A DNA stretch of 64,000 bases, taken from assembly GCF_027744825.2 (NCBI RefSeq), contig NC_071334.1, positions 68,608,937 to 68,672,936 on the forward strand. Direction: 5' to 3'. The DNA comes from Synchiropus splendidus (lineage: Eukaryota > Chordata > Actinopteri > Syngnathiformes > Callionymidae). The notes beneath the pieces were generated by a model. The model was given only the letters and a program-made list of their open reading frames with translations. It ran no database searches and was not told the DNA's origin. The first letter of the stretch is position 1, and each line of letters starts with the position of its first letter. Below, piece by piece: positions 46,344-59,031 of this stretch. Both the position numbers and the translations under genes were made by a program.

Positions 46344-48644
46344 GACTCGAGTTTTCTCTTTGATGAAGTATTCGCGGGATTATTTCTGAGCAACATTAGC
46401 GGCTTCTTTAGATTTCCTCCCGCAACACATTTGTTTGTCAGCTCAAACTCACACGTCGGCGTAAACATTCTGTTTTTCTGTGTTCAGGAGCATTTTTCAA
46501 AACAAGTTCCGCTGACAAACCCATTTTTTTCTCCTGTGTTTGAAGCTTTGTCAGTTTGAACGTCAAACTTTCTTTGTCTTCCCAAGACTCGTCAGTGGAG
46601 GGGCCCGGACAAGGAAGGCCTCAGGACCGACTCTCAAAACCACTGACTTGACACCAGTCAACTGTGCAGTCGACTCCTGATAAACGCAGGGAAAGAAGGG
46701 AGACAATAATGTAGCTATAAACCCTACAGTAACTAACAGCACTACCGTCAATTCCTGACTGTTCACCCTTCCTTTTTTTCACGTTCTCTTACTTAACAAC
46801 GTGGCTCACATATGGATTTTTACAGGATAAGGAGCGTCATGCTGCCAAAATATTGAGCCTTGTCACATCAAACCGACGTTTTATTGACCTTAAAGCACTC
46901 AAAATGTGCTGTTTTCGCCCGCGTGTCCTCAGCTCTGGTCACGGAGCCGACCTCTTGGAGGACTGTAGACGAGAAGCAGCAGCTGAGACCGACTGTGACG
47001 TTGGAACCTCGGACACATGGGTGAAAACAACACATTTTAAGCTCTTCAATGTCAATAAAAGATGTGAGGAGTTCATGATTCTAGTTGAGGACGTTGTCCA
47101 GATGGTTTCATGAGTCAGTCTCCATGCTGGACCCTGTTTTCAAAACTAGTTTAGAAGTGATCCTCATGCATTTTGAGCCACTAGTGCACCACTGTTCTTT
47201 CTATGGCGCAGGCAACACCACTGCACGCGCGGCTTATATGCATGAACAACATCTTTTCTGTAAAATATGACAAAATCAATAAAAGCCCGAGTGCATGTGG
47301 CGAACCGACAACACTGGAGTTATTTTGAATCATAACAACACAGCAGGAACTGAGCACCATTCAGCACCACTGATGAAGTGGCGACCAAAACAAGATGGTG
47401 GTGAACACAACAACAACATGCTCGACAGACTCGCAACACGACACGACAACGCTGCAACTTGACACTAGCATGAACGTCCGAACGTCTGAAAATAAACACA
47501 GACACAGTTGCAGTGACCGAACAACAAACAAAAGCACCAAACAAGTCAGACAACAGTGAATGAACTGATGACGGAACACAACTCTCAGGCAGCAGGAGCG
47601 TGTCGGGCCGGACACGGGTCGGTCGGACTCTGTGTGTGGGTGAATCTCAGCTGCTGCAGTATTGAGGAAGTCCTGCTGAACCTCCCCTCCCCCCTTCAGG
47701 TGACGATCATCACATGTGACTCCTCAATTTCGCTGCTTCCCTGCGTTTACAGCACATTCCTGAGCCGCAGCCGTGCGGGAGCGAACGCCGCCGCAGGTAA
47801 TGGACTGTTTTCTCTCTCGCCCATGTGCTGAGACGCCATTCCCCCCACTCCCTCCTCACACTAGGAACACGCTATTGTATTTGTCCGTCCCCGACACCTC
47901 GCGACGTGTCAGAATTAGTCCCAGCATCACAACAATGACCCATTAGACGCTAAGCTAAAGCAGCTAATTGTTTACAGTGGACTCTAATGGAGGCGCTAAT
48001 GGCGGCATTTCACGGCTGCTAATGAAAATAAACTATATTTTCAAGCTTATAAAGTTGGCAGGCAGCAGGGCGGGTAATTGTCCTAATGTCTTCTTATTGA
48101 TATTTATGTAAATCAGCCGCTCCTTTCATCAGACTGTTGCAGTGCAGGTGGACTTGTTTACAAGCCGTGCCGCCGCGTTCAGCCTCATTTGCATCTAAAA
48201 GGCCTGTCAAACAGTTTTTGAGGCGCATTGACTGGAACTGGGCGCAGGACACGTGCGTTCTTTGCTCTTGGAGGTCGGAACGTCTCGGCTTCAGGCTGCA
48301 GCTTCACCGCCCAAGTTCAGCACGGCTGGTCCTCGCTGAGCGTCGGGTGGAAGAAAGACAGGGACCTGGAGGAGGGAACCAGCTGGTCCACAAGAAGAAC
48401 TTGACCAAGGAAACGACAACTGCCATCAATTTGCAGTGTTCCTACTCTGCCTGAACTGGTGCCGAGTTGAAATATGTTGAAACCCTGACGTGATGCTAAT
48501 GGCTACGGTCGCTACAGACTGGGCGCGATTGAGAAGGAAACAAAGAGGATCACACACACACTTCAGGAACAAATAAATAGATGAAAGCTGGCTGTACTTC
48601 TTCTTCCGTGTAAAATGTCGGTCTGAGCAGGGAACTGAGGCGCG

Positions 48645-48654
48645 ATGACGTCAT
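48645..48654. promoter_or_regulatory. CRE/ATF palindrome
   Basis: ATGACGTCAT, the full 10-bp palindrome for CREB/ATF/JUN dimers. Confidence 0.35.
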
Positions 48655-48962
48655 CACTATGGGACGAGCAAAACGTTTTTCAAAAGTTCGTCCCAGAATT
48701 CTGCTTCTGACAGCCGGAGAAGACAAGAGGAGCGCTGGGAGATGATTTTTCATTCTGTGATCCCCCTCACCGCCCCCCCACTCCCCCCTCCTCCCCCGGA
48801 TGTGATCAATCTGCCGGCTATTAAGTCCGTTAATTGATAATGCATACTAATTAGAGCAGGCGCAGCTACTCGTGAGACCCGGCGGAGGCTTCGGGCTCAG
48901 GTCCAAATAGAGCTGAGAGCAGTCTGTGCAGGTAAGAATTCATTTGGTGGATTGATTGCGGA

Positions 48963-48984
48963 GGGGGTTGGGAGTGGGGGGGGG
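48963..48984 (+). other. G-quadruplex motif
   Basis: Five G, TT, three G, AGT, then nine G: enough runs for a four-stranded fold with short loops. Confidence 0.6.
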
Positions 48985-50181
48985 TTCAAACGTTGCCTCT
49001 CTCTTACCCCACGATTTCTTCACCACGTCAGGACAGCGCCCCCTGTGCGTCGTCACAGGCAGAAGCTTGGCCGTCACTGTGTTTGACGTTCCCTCAGTCT
49101 GACATCTGCTCTCTGATTGGTCCTCACCACATCCTCCTGTTTCCAGGTCAGCTGAGAGAAAGCTGGCTCCGCCCCGGGGCTTCCTCCCAGTCACGCACTT
49201 CAGTACTTCACAGGTGAGGTAGTGATTCGCTGCATTTTTTTCTGGATGAGTCACTGTAAACTGTTGGGCATTGAACCGGAGTCATTCTCTGAACAGCCAA
49301 CGGGACTCTCACCCAGTCACTCTGCTGGACTCACAAGTCTCCTGTCGACTGGTGGACAGCCCGAGTCACGTCCCGAGACAAACGAAGCTCTTTATCCTGA
49401 CCTGACCTGGATACGGTGGACCATCTCTTCCCGCTGACCCAAACATCTTGGTGAGGCTTACTGACCCCCACGGGAAGTACTCACTGAATCGCACAGAGAA
49501 CCAATAACACAAACATTTTGAATGAACTTAAGGCAACTTGAAATGCTAGACGTGGTTTTGAACACGTCTCAAAGTCCAAAACATCAGTTTCTAGGGAGCA
49601 ACGGAACAGTCACTGAGTCATCCAGACCTGAGTCAGTCCTCCAGACCTGAGTCTCTCCGACTGTTTACCTGGTTTAACAATAAAAAATACAAAAAAAACA
49701 CATCAAAGCCCATGAATACTGACTGATATGTTACACTGCAGAAACAGGAAGTGATGTCATCATGTTACTTGATGATTGTCCAAAATGCTGTCATGTAAAA
49801 CTTCATACAAAGACCAGACTCATAACACAGTAGTGCAGTAACATCGATTTGCGGTTGGAAACAGGCGGCGGCCTCCATCTTGCTTCCTCCAGGCCGGCGT
49901 GCTAATATTTTCCGAGCGTTCGCGCCGACTCTGCTCCCGTCTCCGCTCCCGTCTGTGTTTGTTTCCCGCCTCCTCCGGGACCGTCGTCGACGGACAGCCA
50001 CGCCAGATTCGTTTTCTGATCAAAGCCGCTTGATTTGGCGAGTTTTGCCACACGGAGACGTTCTCCATTACCCAGATAAATAGCCTGGCGCTAACTGTCA
50101 ACCAAAACTTGTAAGCTAATAAATTATTCCAATTTCATTGCCTGAGATTCCTCGGGAGGGTCGGCCTCCAGGAAATACACT

Positions 50182-50244
50182 TTCTGATTAGCGGCGTTCA
50201 GCGTGAGTCCGGACATCGCCACATGTCGGTTCTGATTAGCGGCG
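50182..50244. repeat. Direct repeat TTCTGATTAGCGGCG
   Basis: Perfect 15-bp repeat at 50182-50196 and 50230-50244, start-to-start 48 bp, both in the same orientation. Confidence 0.85.
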
Positions 50245-51139
50245 GCTGTGGCTGGGGAGCGTCAGTCCACCGCTCCTTTGCATTATTCATGGCGCCGGCT
50301 CGGGCGGCGCCGCCTCCTTTGACACCTGGAGGAGTCGGACTCACCTGCGGGGCCCAGGCCGGCCTGACAGGAGCCCCCCGGAGGCCTGAACACAAACACG
50401 CCGTTTCCAGCCTGAGAAACGGTGTCGTCAGCACAAAGGGACAGATGCTGAGGACATGACTGATGGGAGGGAGGGAGAATTGATCCAACACTCGCCTCCC
50501 CTCACTGCACCTCTTCTGGCTCCCAAGGTTTTAGGGAGCTTGATTTCTGACACACTTGAACGCAGCAGAGAAGCTGACTTGTTCCTGCTCAGGAGGATCA
50601 GCTCCTCCGCAACATGGCCGCCCAGAGAAAACGTCACCAACAGTTGGCTTTTGCTCGTCGCTGTCACGCTCAACATTTTTGAAATTATTTTTGTCTTTTT
50701 TTTTTCTCATTTATGTTTGACTTTTTAGTCTGAAGGTTTTTTTTTATTTATTAAATACATGTACTATTGTTTATTCCAGTCTGTTAGTCTTTCCTGGTTT
50801 TAAGTTCAAGTTTATTATTTTTCATTAGTTTTTGCACCTGAGTTGCTGACCTGCTGAGTTTGATTTTAGTTTTTTAAAATCAGTTTTTTGCTTCATTTTT
50901 GTTTTGTGTTGTTTTATTTGCTCTTTTATTATTTTATTTGCTTGTTTCATTTATAGTTTGTTTGTATTTATTTGTTTGGTTATTTGTGTTTATTTTTCCT
51001 GTATTATTTGTTTTTGTTTTATTTTAGTTGTGTTTTCTTTTTCTGTTGTTTGTTTCCTTGTTTTTCTGTTTTGTTTGGTTTGGTTTTCCACGGCACTTTC
51101 TTTTTTTGCTGCTGTGACTGACTGATGATGTCAGAGAGG

Positions 51140-51290
51140 ATCATTCATGGAGCATGATGTTTGCGGATGATGATTGCAGACTGAAGCACTGGAGGAGGGA
51201 CAGCAGGGATGTATGGGGATCAGAGTGATGAAGGAGGTGAAGAAGAGAGTGCAGGCAGGGTGGAGAGGACCGTGACGTCAGAGCAGCCGC
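51140..51290 (+). mobile_element. LINE fragment (FADD type)
   Basis: 'GATGTTTGCGGATGATGATT' (Met-Phe-Ala-Asp-Asp), 'CACTGGAGGAGGGACAGCAG' and 'GAGGTGAAGAAGAGAGTGCA' then 'GGCAGGGTGGAGAGGACC' follow the order of the LINE also seen at 29335. Decayed. Confidence 0.6.
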
Positions 51291-51484
51291 GGATGATGGA
51301 GAGAAGGACACGGGGAGATCATGATGAAGGAGGCTCCAGTTGTAGCTGCATGGGAGTTTAGGGAAGTGGTCGTAATGTTATGTGGTTTGTAGAGAGGCGT
51401 CCCCCTTCCGTGGCGACTCAATAAGGCCCGGCTCGCTCCAGATCCCTGGCGCCGCTCGGCTGCTTCCAGGTCACATAAATACAA

Positions 51485-51509
51485 GTGTATGTGTGTGTGT
51501 GTGTGTGTG
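51485..51509. repeat. TG microsatellite
   Basis: About 12 GT units. Confidence 0.95.
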
Positions 51510-54500
51510 AGATAGCGCCCAGCCGCACACACCATTCATCAAACGGCAAAACTGTCCCCCCATGATTACCTCTTCCAAGCTCCCCAAAAGCAGCCAGGAG
51601 AGGCTGGCAGAGGAGGGGTCTGTAAATGGAGCTTGGGAGGGGTGAGTGCGTCTGGACTTCAGTGATCCGTCTTCAGAGCTCGCGAGTGCTGCTGGGCGCT
51701 GCTCCATCATGTTGGAGGGTCGCTTCTCTCTGACCAGAGGAGGCGGGCCCTTCCTGGGGCCGAGCACTTGACTCCTGCCTTTTACTCAGATTTTCTTTAA
51801 CCTCATTATTTTTGTGACTAAAATTTTCTTTCAGTTCATCAATCTTTGCACCTACTTTTGCTTAATTTATTTTGACCATTAAGTCATGGTTTATGTTTTT
51901 AATAGCAGCTGAGTGGTCTTTCTATAAATTCTTTTTACATCTGACATTCCACTTAATGGTTTTAAAGGAGGGGGCGGGGGGGTTTGGAGGTTAACTCATT
52001 TATACATTTACCTCAAATAATGAATATATATTATTGCCATGATCACTTTCTTATGCTGTAGATTTTGTTTTCATCTTTTGTGTGTCATTTCCTCGGACTG
52101 TCCATATTCCTTTGTGAATATTTTCTTTTCAAGTTTGAGACAAAGATTCGATTATTTATTACAATGTTCTTTTCTCCTCCAGCATTTTTTCAAAGATGTT
52201 TTGTTTCAATTTATTTTAGATGTATTTTCTTACTAACTATTTTCATATATAGCTTTGTTATTGTATCAAAGTAAAATAGAAATAAAATAAATGAATATCA
52301 ACAACAGACAAACATATGTTTGGGGAACAGAGGTGTTCGCGTGTACTGACTGAAGACTCTCTTGTAAATGAGTCCCAGAGTTATTGTTGGCTGGTTTGTG
52401 CACTGATTCGATGTATATCACAACTTCTTAAATTCCTCAATCCCAACTCCATCACGGCTGCTCTGGCAAAAGCTTGTCTTCACATCTGGACCTGCGTGGT
52501 GCCAAACACAGTTCAGGTTCCTCGTCATGTCATGCTATGCTACAGTGACTCCCAACTAGGGCATCAAGCCGCTGACGCACTTTGGAGCCGGGGGAGTCAG
52601 GGAACACCAGGCTCTGTGACACTGCTGAGGTCCTGGAGGACGACATGTGTCAACGTGGGTGAGGCTTCAGGTCCCTGAGGTTCTCACTGTCAGAGACGAA
52701 GACGAGACTCTCACAGGGAGGAGGAGCCGTGCAGGTGAAGACCAGTGTGTGTGTGAGCTACAGGGTTCCAGCTCCTTTCTTTGTCCCCGGCACTGACCTC
52801 CACGACCCCGCCACCTCCAGGGTCACAGGTAAGTCTCGCGATACACTGCGTGAAAATATCTGAGTGTGGAATCGGATCTGAACCCATTGCATTCTACATT
52901 CTCTTCAGCCTTTTCATTTCTCTTATTATATTAGAATATTTTTAAATTACATTGTTGATTTTCTTTTTGCAGGTTATTTTACCATACCATTTACCAACAT
53001 TTTGCTTGTTATTTCCTTGTCTGTCATTCACAGATTGTTTTGTAACATTTTTCTGTTTTTTAAAGCAGCAGTTTCTCTTGATTTATTATTTTTCACTTTT
53101 TCCCCCAGTTTTGCATTATTTTAAAAGAAACTTCACTGTCATCCTTTATTGTAAAATGGAAGTCATTTTCAGAAAGGATTTTCTCCTTCATTCAACTCTC
53201 TATCAACTTCTGCTTCGATGCTACGTTTGTCTTAGATTCACAGGTTACTTTAGTACATTTTATTAGTATGTCATTTATTGTTTTTATATCTTAATTCACC
53301 AGTTTTTTTTCCCACGGTTGACATTCATTTTCTCAATTACGATATTCTTTTTTCATGCCTGACAGGACTGTCAGGAAGCAGTGGTTAACTGTAGATGTTT
53401 GCAGTGATGTATGCATAAACACAGATTATTTTATATTTTCTTCATAGACCTCCTGTCCCACCATGCGTCTCCTGCCATCTTTCAAAATGGCCGCCACAAC
53501 CTGTTGCACCACGGTGAGGGTTTGAGGGAGCGCATGGATGTCAGGTCTCCACTCGTCCCTCTTCATTGTCCTGAAGCTTCTGGACCAGCTGATGTGAGTC
53601 ACATGACAAGCCAGGTCTGCGTGTGACGGTGACTAGATCATTTGCTCTCTCAGGTTTGAGTCCGTCCTGCTGGTGTCGCCGGAGAGTTTCCTCTAACAAA
53701 GCAGCTCTTGTTCACGAGTGCTGGCCTTTTGCTCTCTAATCCTCGTTTCTCTCTCTCTCTCCCAATACGCGTGCCACGCTATCGCGGCGGCGTGCTAGCG
53801 CTCCTCGGCGAGGGCCGGCCGCAGCCAGCTGGCTGCTCGGAGTAATAAAGAAGGAGAATCAATAGGCCATGCAGCGGAGCCAAGGTGCTGCCATTCATCA
53901 CGCCGCCTCCCTGACTCCCGTCATTCATCAAGCTCAATGAGGCAGCAAATAGGAAAATGACTATTTGTATCAAACACATCTGCACTCCTCCACCCAGGTG
54001 TTTCATTCGCATTAGCGCCGCGGCTAAGAGACCCGGGGCTCGTCACGACGGGGACGAGCAACGCAGACAAACATTTTTATGATGAGTCGTCTGGCCACGC
54101 CCACCTCCCGCCCGGGTCTCGCCCGCCGCTCTCCCTGCCATCTTTTATCCGCTGTCATCGCTGGAGCTGTGGACGTCTTCATCCTGCCGCACCAGTCGGT
54201 GGACTCAAGGGTGGCCCCGGGGCCACCTGAGGCCCTTCCTCCGGGACAAGACAGTTGATCGGCTGGCTGGAGCAGAGTGTGAAAATACCAATGTGAGTCT
54301 GTAAAAAACTTGTACATTTAGATTGGTTGTCAGTTTTTCTTTCTTCCTGTATTTTATACTTTAAGGCAGCAACAGCACTTTTCCCTCCTGTTCTTCAGCG
54401 GACTCGAGAACTGTTCATCATGTGGAGAGCATCCATGTTGAAATTTTTTGTTAGAAAAAGTTAGAAAAAAGTTTTTTTTAAACATTCTTCAATTCTATTT

Positions 54501-54659
54501 TTGTATGGTAAACTTTTAGTGGACATTTAAGGTTTTTTAGGTTGCTCTGTATGTTCTTTTGACAGATTTGTTTCATTGTTTTTGTGTGTTTGTTGCTGTT
54601 TTGCAGAATTTGAACTTGTTTTAAAATTCTGCAAAACTATTAGGGGTGGGATTATATTT

Positions 54660-54660
<1 letters not shown>

Positions 54661-54695
<35 letters not shown>

Positions 54696-54699
54696 TATA
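54661..54699. repeat. AT microsatellite
   Basis: AT dinucleotides with one GT interruption. Confidence 0.95.
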
Positions 54700-54967
54700 C
54701 AGTATAGAAATTATATGAAAATATATTTTCCATCACACTAACTTGTCTATTTATTTATATTTTATTTTATATATATATTTATACTTTATTTTCTTTTTTT
54801 TTTTCTGACGCATGTTTACATATAATCTTTAATCTATATCTTACTTTGATATTTTCATTATTGACTCATTTGTTCCATTAATTTCCTTTTTTATTTTTAA
54901 GGGCTTTTACAATCACATTAATGAATTTCAACTTTTAAGAATTTTTGTGATGTGTGTGATGTTGTGA

Positions 54968-55013
54968 TGGACAGACAGACGGATGGACGGACGGACGGAC
55001 GGACAGACGGACA
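54968..55013. repeat. GGAC/GACA tetranucleotide microsatellite
   Basis: About eleven units of GGAC with GACA and GGAT variants. Confidence 0.92.
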
Positions 55014-55459
55014 GTCTCCCCCAGCGTCCCAGCCTCTCACTCAGTTCCAGAAGCAAATGCTGCCCCGGAGCATCAGGCGGAACTGTTGAGCAACAACTAA
55101 GTGTTTTCCACTCGCAGAGCGAAATGATGATCTGGTGGAAAGTGAAGAGCTGAAGCAGCGCTTCACGTCGCCCTGGATGAGTCCTGAGTGAAGGTGATGA
55201 GACGCAGGTGGAGGGGGGTGGGAGACCTGACGGGGAGTTTGTGGAATCACCGCGCAGCTTCCTGCTCCTCTGGCTTCGTGATTAATCTCTGCGGCCGCTG
55301 CGCTGTTATTCCAGCTGCTCCGTAAATTAGCAGGCAAAGACGGCGACGCCGGCTAACGGCCGGATGTGCAAATGTTGGCGGCGGTGATCATGGCGGTGTA
55401 ATACCCCATGAAATGGCAGCATCATTACTGAAGATGGCGGCGTCATTATCGTCGACGAT

Positions 55460-55483
55460 GGGGCAATGGGTGGGGTGGGGGGA
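55460..55483 (+). other. G-quadruplex motif
   Basis: GGGG-CAAT-GGG-T-GGGG-T-GGGGGG: four G runs with loops of one to four bases. It ends just before the ERE. Confidence 0.65.
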
Positions 55484-55484
55484 C

Positions 55485-55507
55485 AGGTCAGGTTGACCTT
55501 GTGACCT
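55485..55507. promoter_or_regulatory. ERE palindrome overlapping a DR2
   Basis: AGGTCAGGTTGACCT (55485-55499) is an exact estrogen-response-element palindrome with a three-base spacer. Its right half also forms a perfect DR2 with a third half-site (TGACCT at 55502-55507). Binding is not shown. Confidence 0.45.
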
Positions 55508-57169
55508 TCAACTTCCTGTGTTTGTTTTGAAGCGGCGTCGCAGCTCAAATGAGCTCCACCACCTTCCAAACATGAACCAACCTGTGTGAACGTTGCAGCA
55601 GGAATCGACTTTTGGCTGCTCTTTTATCCTCCAGTGGAGTGAGTTGCCATGACGACCTCAGTGTGTGGCACAGTTGTGGCGGGGGGGGGGGCACAACACT
55701 GATGCCAAACCTGTCATGTTCCGCAGCCATAATATGGATCGGACCGACACCGTTGCCACGTCGTGCAGAGATTTGCTACTAACTGCGCTGTTTCCTGTCT
55801 CATGGTAAATCCCAACTTTTTCTTCGGTCACTTTGCTGATCTTTTTTTCCTCTCATTTATTAGTTTCTCTTCTCTCTTTTTTTCTCTCGATGTTTTTACT
55901 TGACTTCAGTCACATCTCAATTTAGGCAGACTTGTCTGATGCAGATTTTTACTTCGTGCTGTGACGAAGTCATTCCTTCATTTGCTCACGATTTCATTTC
56001 TTGTTCATTAAAAAATAAATAAAAAAAATTAAAACAACTGGAAAAAAAAACTAATTTAATGTAAATAATTCCAGATATTGCAAACACATTATGTTCACAC
56101 CAAAAAAAATTTTTTTAAAGGAAAAACTATCACTTAACATGAGATATTATCATTAATAAAAAAAAAATCTGACTTCATTGACTACGTTTTAAAATATTTC
56201 TCAAAAAACATTTTATGCTTTCTACACATATTTTTTTTTTGGTCGACAATATACATTTGTCTATTTATTTTGATCGAAATAGGCAAAATATTTGTGACTT
56301 TTTTTGTTTTGTTTTTTGCAACTTGAATCCTTTATTTCGCTTTTTAACCAAAAATACAATGAACCTGCATAGATTTGTACAATAAATCGGATGGAAGAAG
56401 CAACACATTTATGGATGAATAAATACATAATCAACAACAGAGAAACTCAACAACACAGTTGAACGCAAAAGTGTGATGAAGAACTGAGTCTGCTCTCTCT
56501 CTCTCTGTTTAGACGTCTGATTTCAGGCTCCACTTCATCCAGGTGAGTGTTGTTCACCTGAACACCTGCTAGATGGCCGTCCAGACTTGTCCTTCAGCGT
56601 GAGACTCGTGTAGAAGCTGCACCACTCTGCAGCCTCCAGCTTCTTCAGGTAAAGGAGAGTGAAGAGGTGAGGAACCAGGGAGAGCATCCTGATGGACCTC
56701 CAGTCAGAGACTCCTCACCTGGACCAGAACTTCATCTCCAAGACTCAAGACCTACAAGACCTTCTTGGCTGTGTCCTTGGCTTTGGTGAGGAAACACTGG
56801 AGAACCTTCTTGAGGCCAACATCTGCTCTCTCTAGAGAGTCTCATGGCAAAGCTCTCGCTGGACTCATGACACCCAGTCAGATGATCGGGTCTCAGTCCG
56901 CGCCTGACAGTTCCTTAAACTCAAGTCACCTAAAGAGGTAATTTGAAGGTGCGGAGTAACGTTAAGTGGAGGAGGATTGTGGGTAAATTCACGAGCGGCG
57001 TTGACTTTGATTCCAGATCCACAGACAGTCACTGGGAGCTCCTCAGCGTAATGACTCACAAATGAAAGCCCGGTCCGTGGAGGGACTCGTGGCGCTCTCC
57101 TCCATGTGTTGCCGCTCTCTCCGGCGGGCCCTCGGGAGCCTGCGGCAAAGTCAGAGGACCTTTCGGATT

Positions 57170-57330
57170 CATGAATTCACGGACTCTTTCACAAACCAAT
57201 GAACACAATTTCCTAGCAATTTGCTCATTATGCAAATATGCAAAATATCACATTTAGGCCAATTAGGCTCCACACGGCTCCGAATTTAGCCGTTTAAGTG
57301 GTAATTGCAGAAACTATCAAATAATTACTG
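57170..57330. promoter_or_regulatory. Candidate enhancer with tandem octamers
   Basis: ATGCAAAT at 57230-57237 is an exact POU octamer and is followed directly by ATGCAAAA (57238-57245). Nearby are 'GGCCAATTAGGC' and 'GTGGTAATTGCAG'. Unique, non-coding. Enhancer status is inferred. Confidence 0.35.
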
Positions 57331-57456
57331 AAACTAATTGAGAATATTTGTGACAGATACAACAAATTCTCCTTCAAATGAGGTTTTCCTCTCGTTTGTG
57401 CGCCTTGTTTTTGTTATGTCAGACTTTTGTTCTGCGGTGTAGGAAGACCAGAGAGG

Positions 57457-57720
57457 GCGTGTGTGTGTGGGCTTGTTTATCTGTCCTTGTGAGGACCTCT
57501 CATTGCCATAACCCTTTCCCCAGCCTCTCACCCGAAACCTAACCATCTCATGACAAATGAACCCAACTGAACCCTAACCTTAATGACCCAGGTATTTTGG
57601 AGTTTTAACCCTCAAATTGAGGCTTAACCTCGAGGAAGGCAGGCACTCGTGCACATGTAGGTGTTCCGTCAAGAACTGGTCCCCACAAGGACATATGAAA
57701 CAGTACTTGTACTTGTGTGA
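57457..57720. mobile_element. 'CTTGTGAGGACC / GTCCCCAC' interspersed repeat, copy 2
   Basis: Starts with the same GTGTGTGTGGGCTTGTTTAT and CTTGTGAGGACC as the copy at 39555, then has 'AACCCTAACCTTAATG' and 'TGGTCCCCACAAGGACA'. Interior differs from copy 1, so they are old relatives, not a recent duplication. Confidence 0.65.
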
Positions 57721-59017
57721 TCAAGTGCAATGTTACACTCCAGTTACCTCGGAAGTTGGAAGTCGGGAAAGACGTCATTGTCGACTTTGGTGCGTTCCAG
57801 TTCGTCGAAGTCGAAAAAGAAGATGCCGAAAAAAGCTATTCTTCAAGTGTGGATTGTCCGAATATAAGCAACTTAAAAAAATAAATATACGTTCTGTTTA
57901 CTACAAGAAATCCAGCAGGATGAAGAGGAAAGCTAACGTTGCAGAGTATATACGTTTCCGTCACTGCATTTCTTTTATTCTGTACTTGACGTTGTTGTTG
58001 ACGTAGAAGCTCCCCAGTCTAAGTTGGGGAAGTCGGGATGATGCTGCGTCCAACTGTCCTCTGAACTGGGAAATTCTCAGCTCCGTCCCCCCCACATGAC
58101 TTCAGCCAGTGTTGGATTTCCCAGTTGGAAGGTGGGAGAATTCTCTCCACTCCCAGTTCACAATCCAAGATGGCTTCCCTCATGGTATACAGGATGCAGA
58201 AGCTGACATGTGAAGTGTGGCGGAGAAAATGTGTCTCAAGCGTGCGTTTGTGACTGAACACAATTCATTTGACATGAAACCTAAGATAGTTCAACATGAA
58301 CTCGTAAACGTGAAAATAATAATAATGACAATTAAAGGTTATATTACACGAAAACAAGGGACATTCAGTATTGACGTCAAATAATAAACCATATTTTAAG
58401 CAACTATTTGAATGAAAAAACCTAATCAATATTGTAAACAAACATAAACAGTCTGGACTATTAAATTATGGCATATCAATAGTGCCATAACTTTGTGAAT
58501 AAATGAAGGGAAAATATGTTAAGTTAATGGGAGTTTTATTTCTCCATATTTCTTCCCAAAAGCAATTCCACAATAATATCGAAACACTCATTCCTTTTGA
58601 AAATTTAAATTAAATGACAATTAAAAGCAAAATAAATAATGAAAACACAAAAAAATTGTCAATTAAATAGATAAAATAAATATAATTTTGAATAGAGTGT
58701 CAAAATTCCTCTATTTTTTCACAAAATACCATGGCTGGGAAAGCTATATTATTATGACTATACATTCCAGAGAAAGTTCCAGGGAATAAAAGGATGCATG
58801 GAACCCCATGTTTTGTTGGTAAAAACCTCTGCACGTGGGTGTGGAAGGTCACTGAGTCGACCTTCACAGAGCCTGAGTCCGACTGTCACCAAGGCTTCAT
58901 CTTGTGCCGGGAGACGGCGGATGAAGCGTCTCGGCGGCAGTCGGCACACAATGGGCTCATGATTGATGGGGCAGCGAGTGGGAACAGCAGGACGGGAGGA
59001 GCGGCGGGTCCTGGGAG

Positions 59018-59031
59018 ACAGCAGGGGGCGT
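59018..59031 (+). promoter_or_regulatory. CTCF-like site
   Basis: ACAGCAGGGGGCGT matches the CTCF core CCASYAGRKGGCRS except at the first and last positions. The best such match I noticed in the flank. Confidence 0.35.

Larger units (their letters stand above)
44901..47860. other. Intergenic, no gene seen
   Basis: An AT-rich stretch (45350-45790), then a GC-rich block (45890-46280) flanked by two Z-DNA-prone tracts (45974-45996 and 46317-46343). The rest is unique sequence with no gene. Confidence 0.55.
47861..50670. other. Intergenic, no gene seen
   Basis: GC-rich unique blocks with ATTAGCG/TAATTAG cores (47900-48240, 48820-48920, 49850-50350), a G-quadruplex motif (48963-48984), a CTCF-like site overlapping half of a REST motif (49031-49046) and a 15-bp direct repeat (50182 and 50230). 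No gene. Confidence 0.55.
50671..53700. other. Intergenic with T-rich stretches, no gene seen
   Basis: Long T-rich, A-poor stretches on the + strand (50680-51110, 51780-52280, 52900-53370), a LINE fragment (51140-51290) and a TG microsatellite (51485-51509). Nothing protein-like. Confidence 0.55.
53701..57050. other. Intergenic, no gene seen
   Basis: GC-rich block (53760-54260), T-rich AT stretch (54300-54960) with an AT microsatellite (54661-54699), a GGAC array (54968-55013), a GC-rich block (55240-55420), a nuclear-receptor half-site cluster (55485-55507) beside a G-quadruplex motif, and another AT-rich stretch (55800-56480). No gene. Confidence 0.55.
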
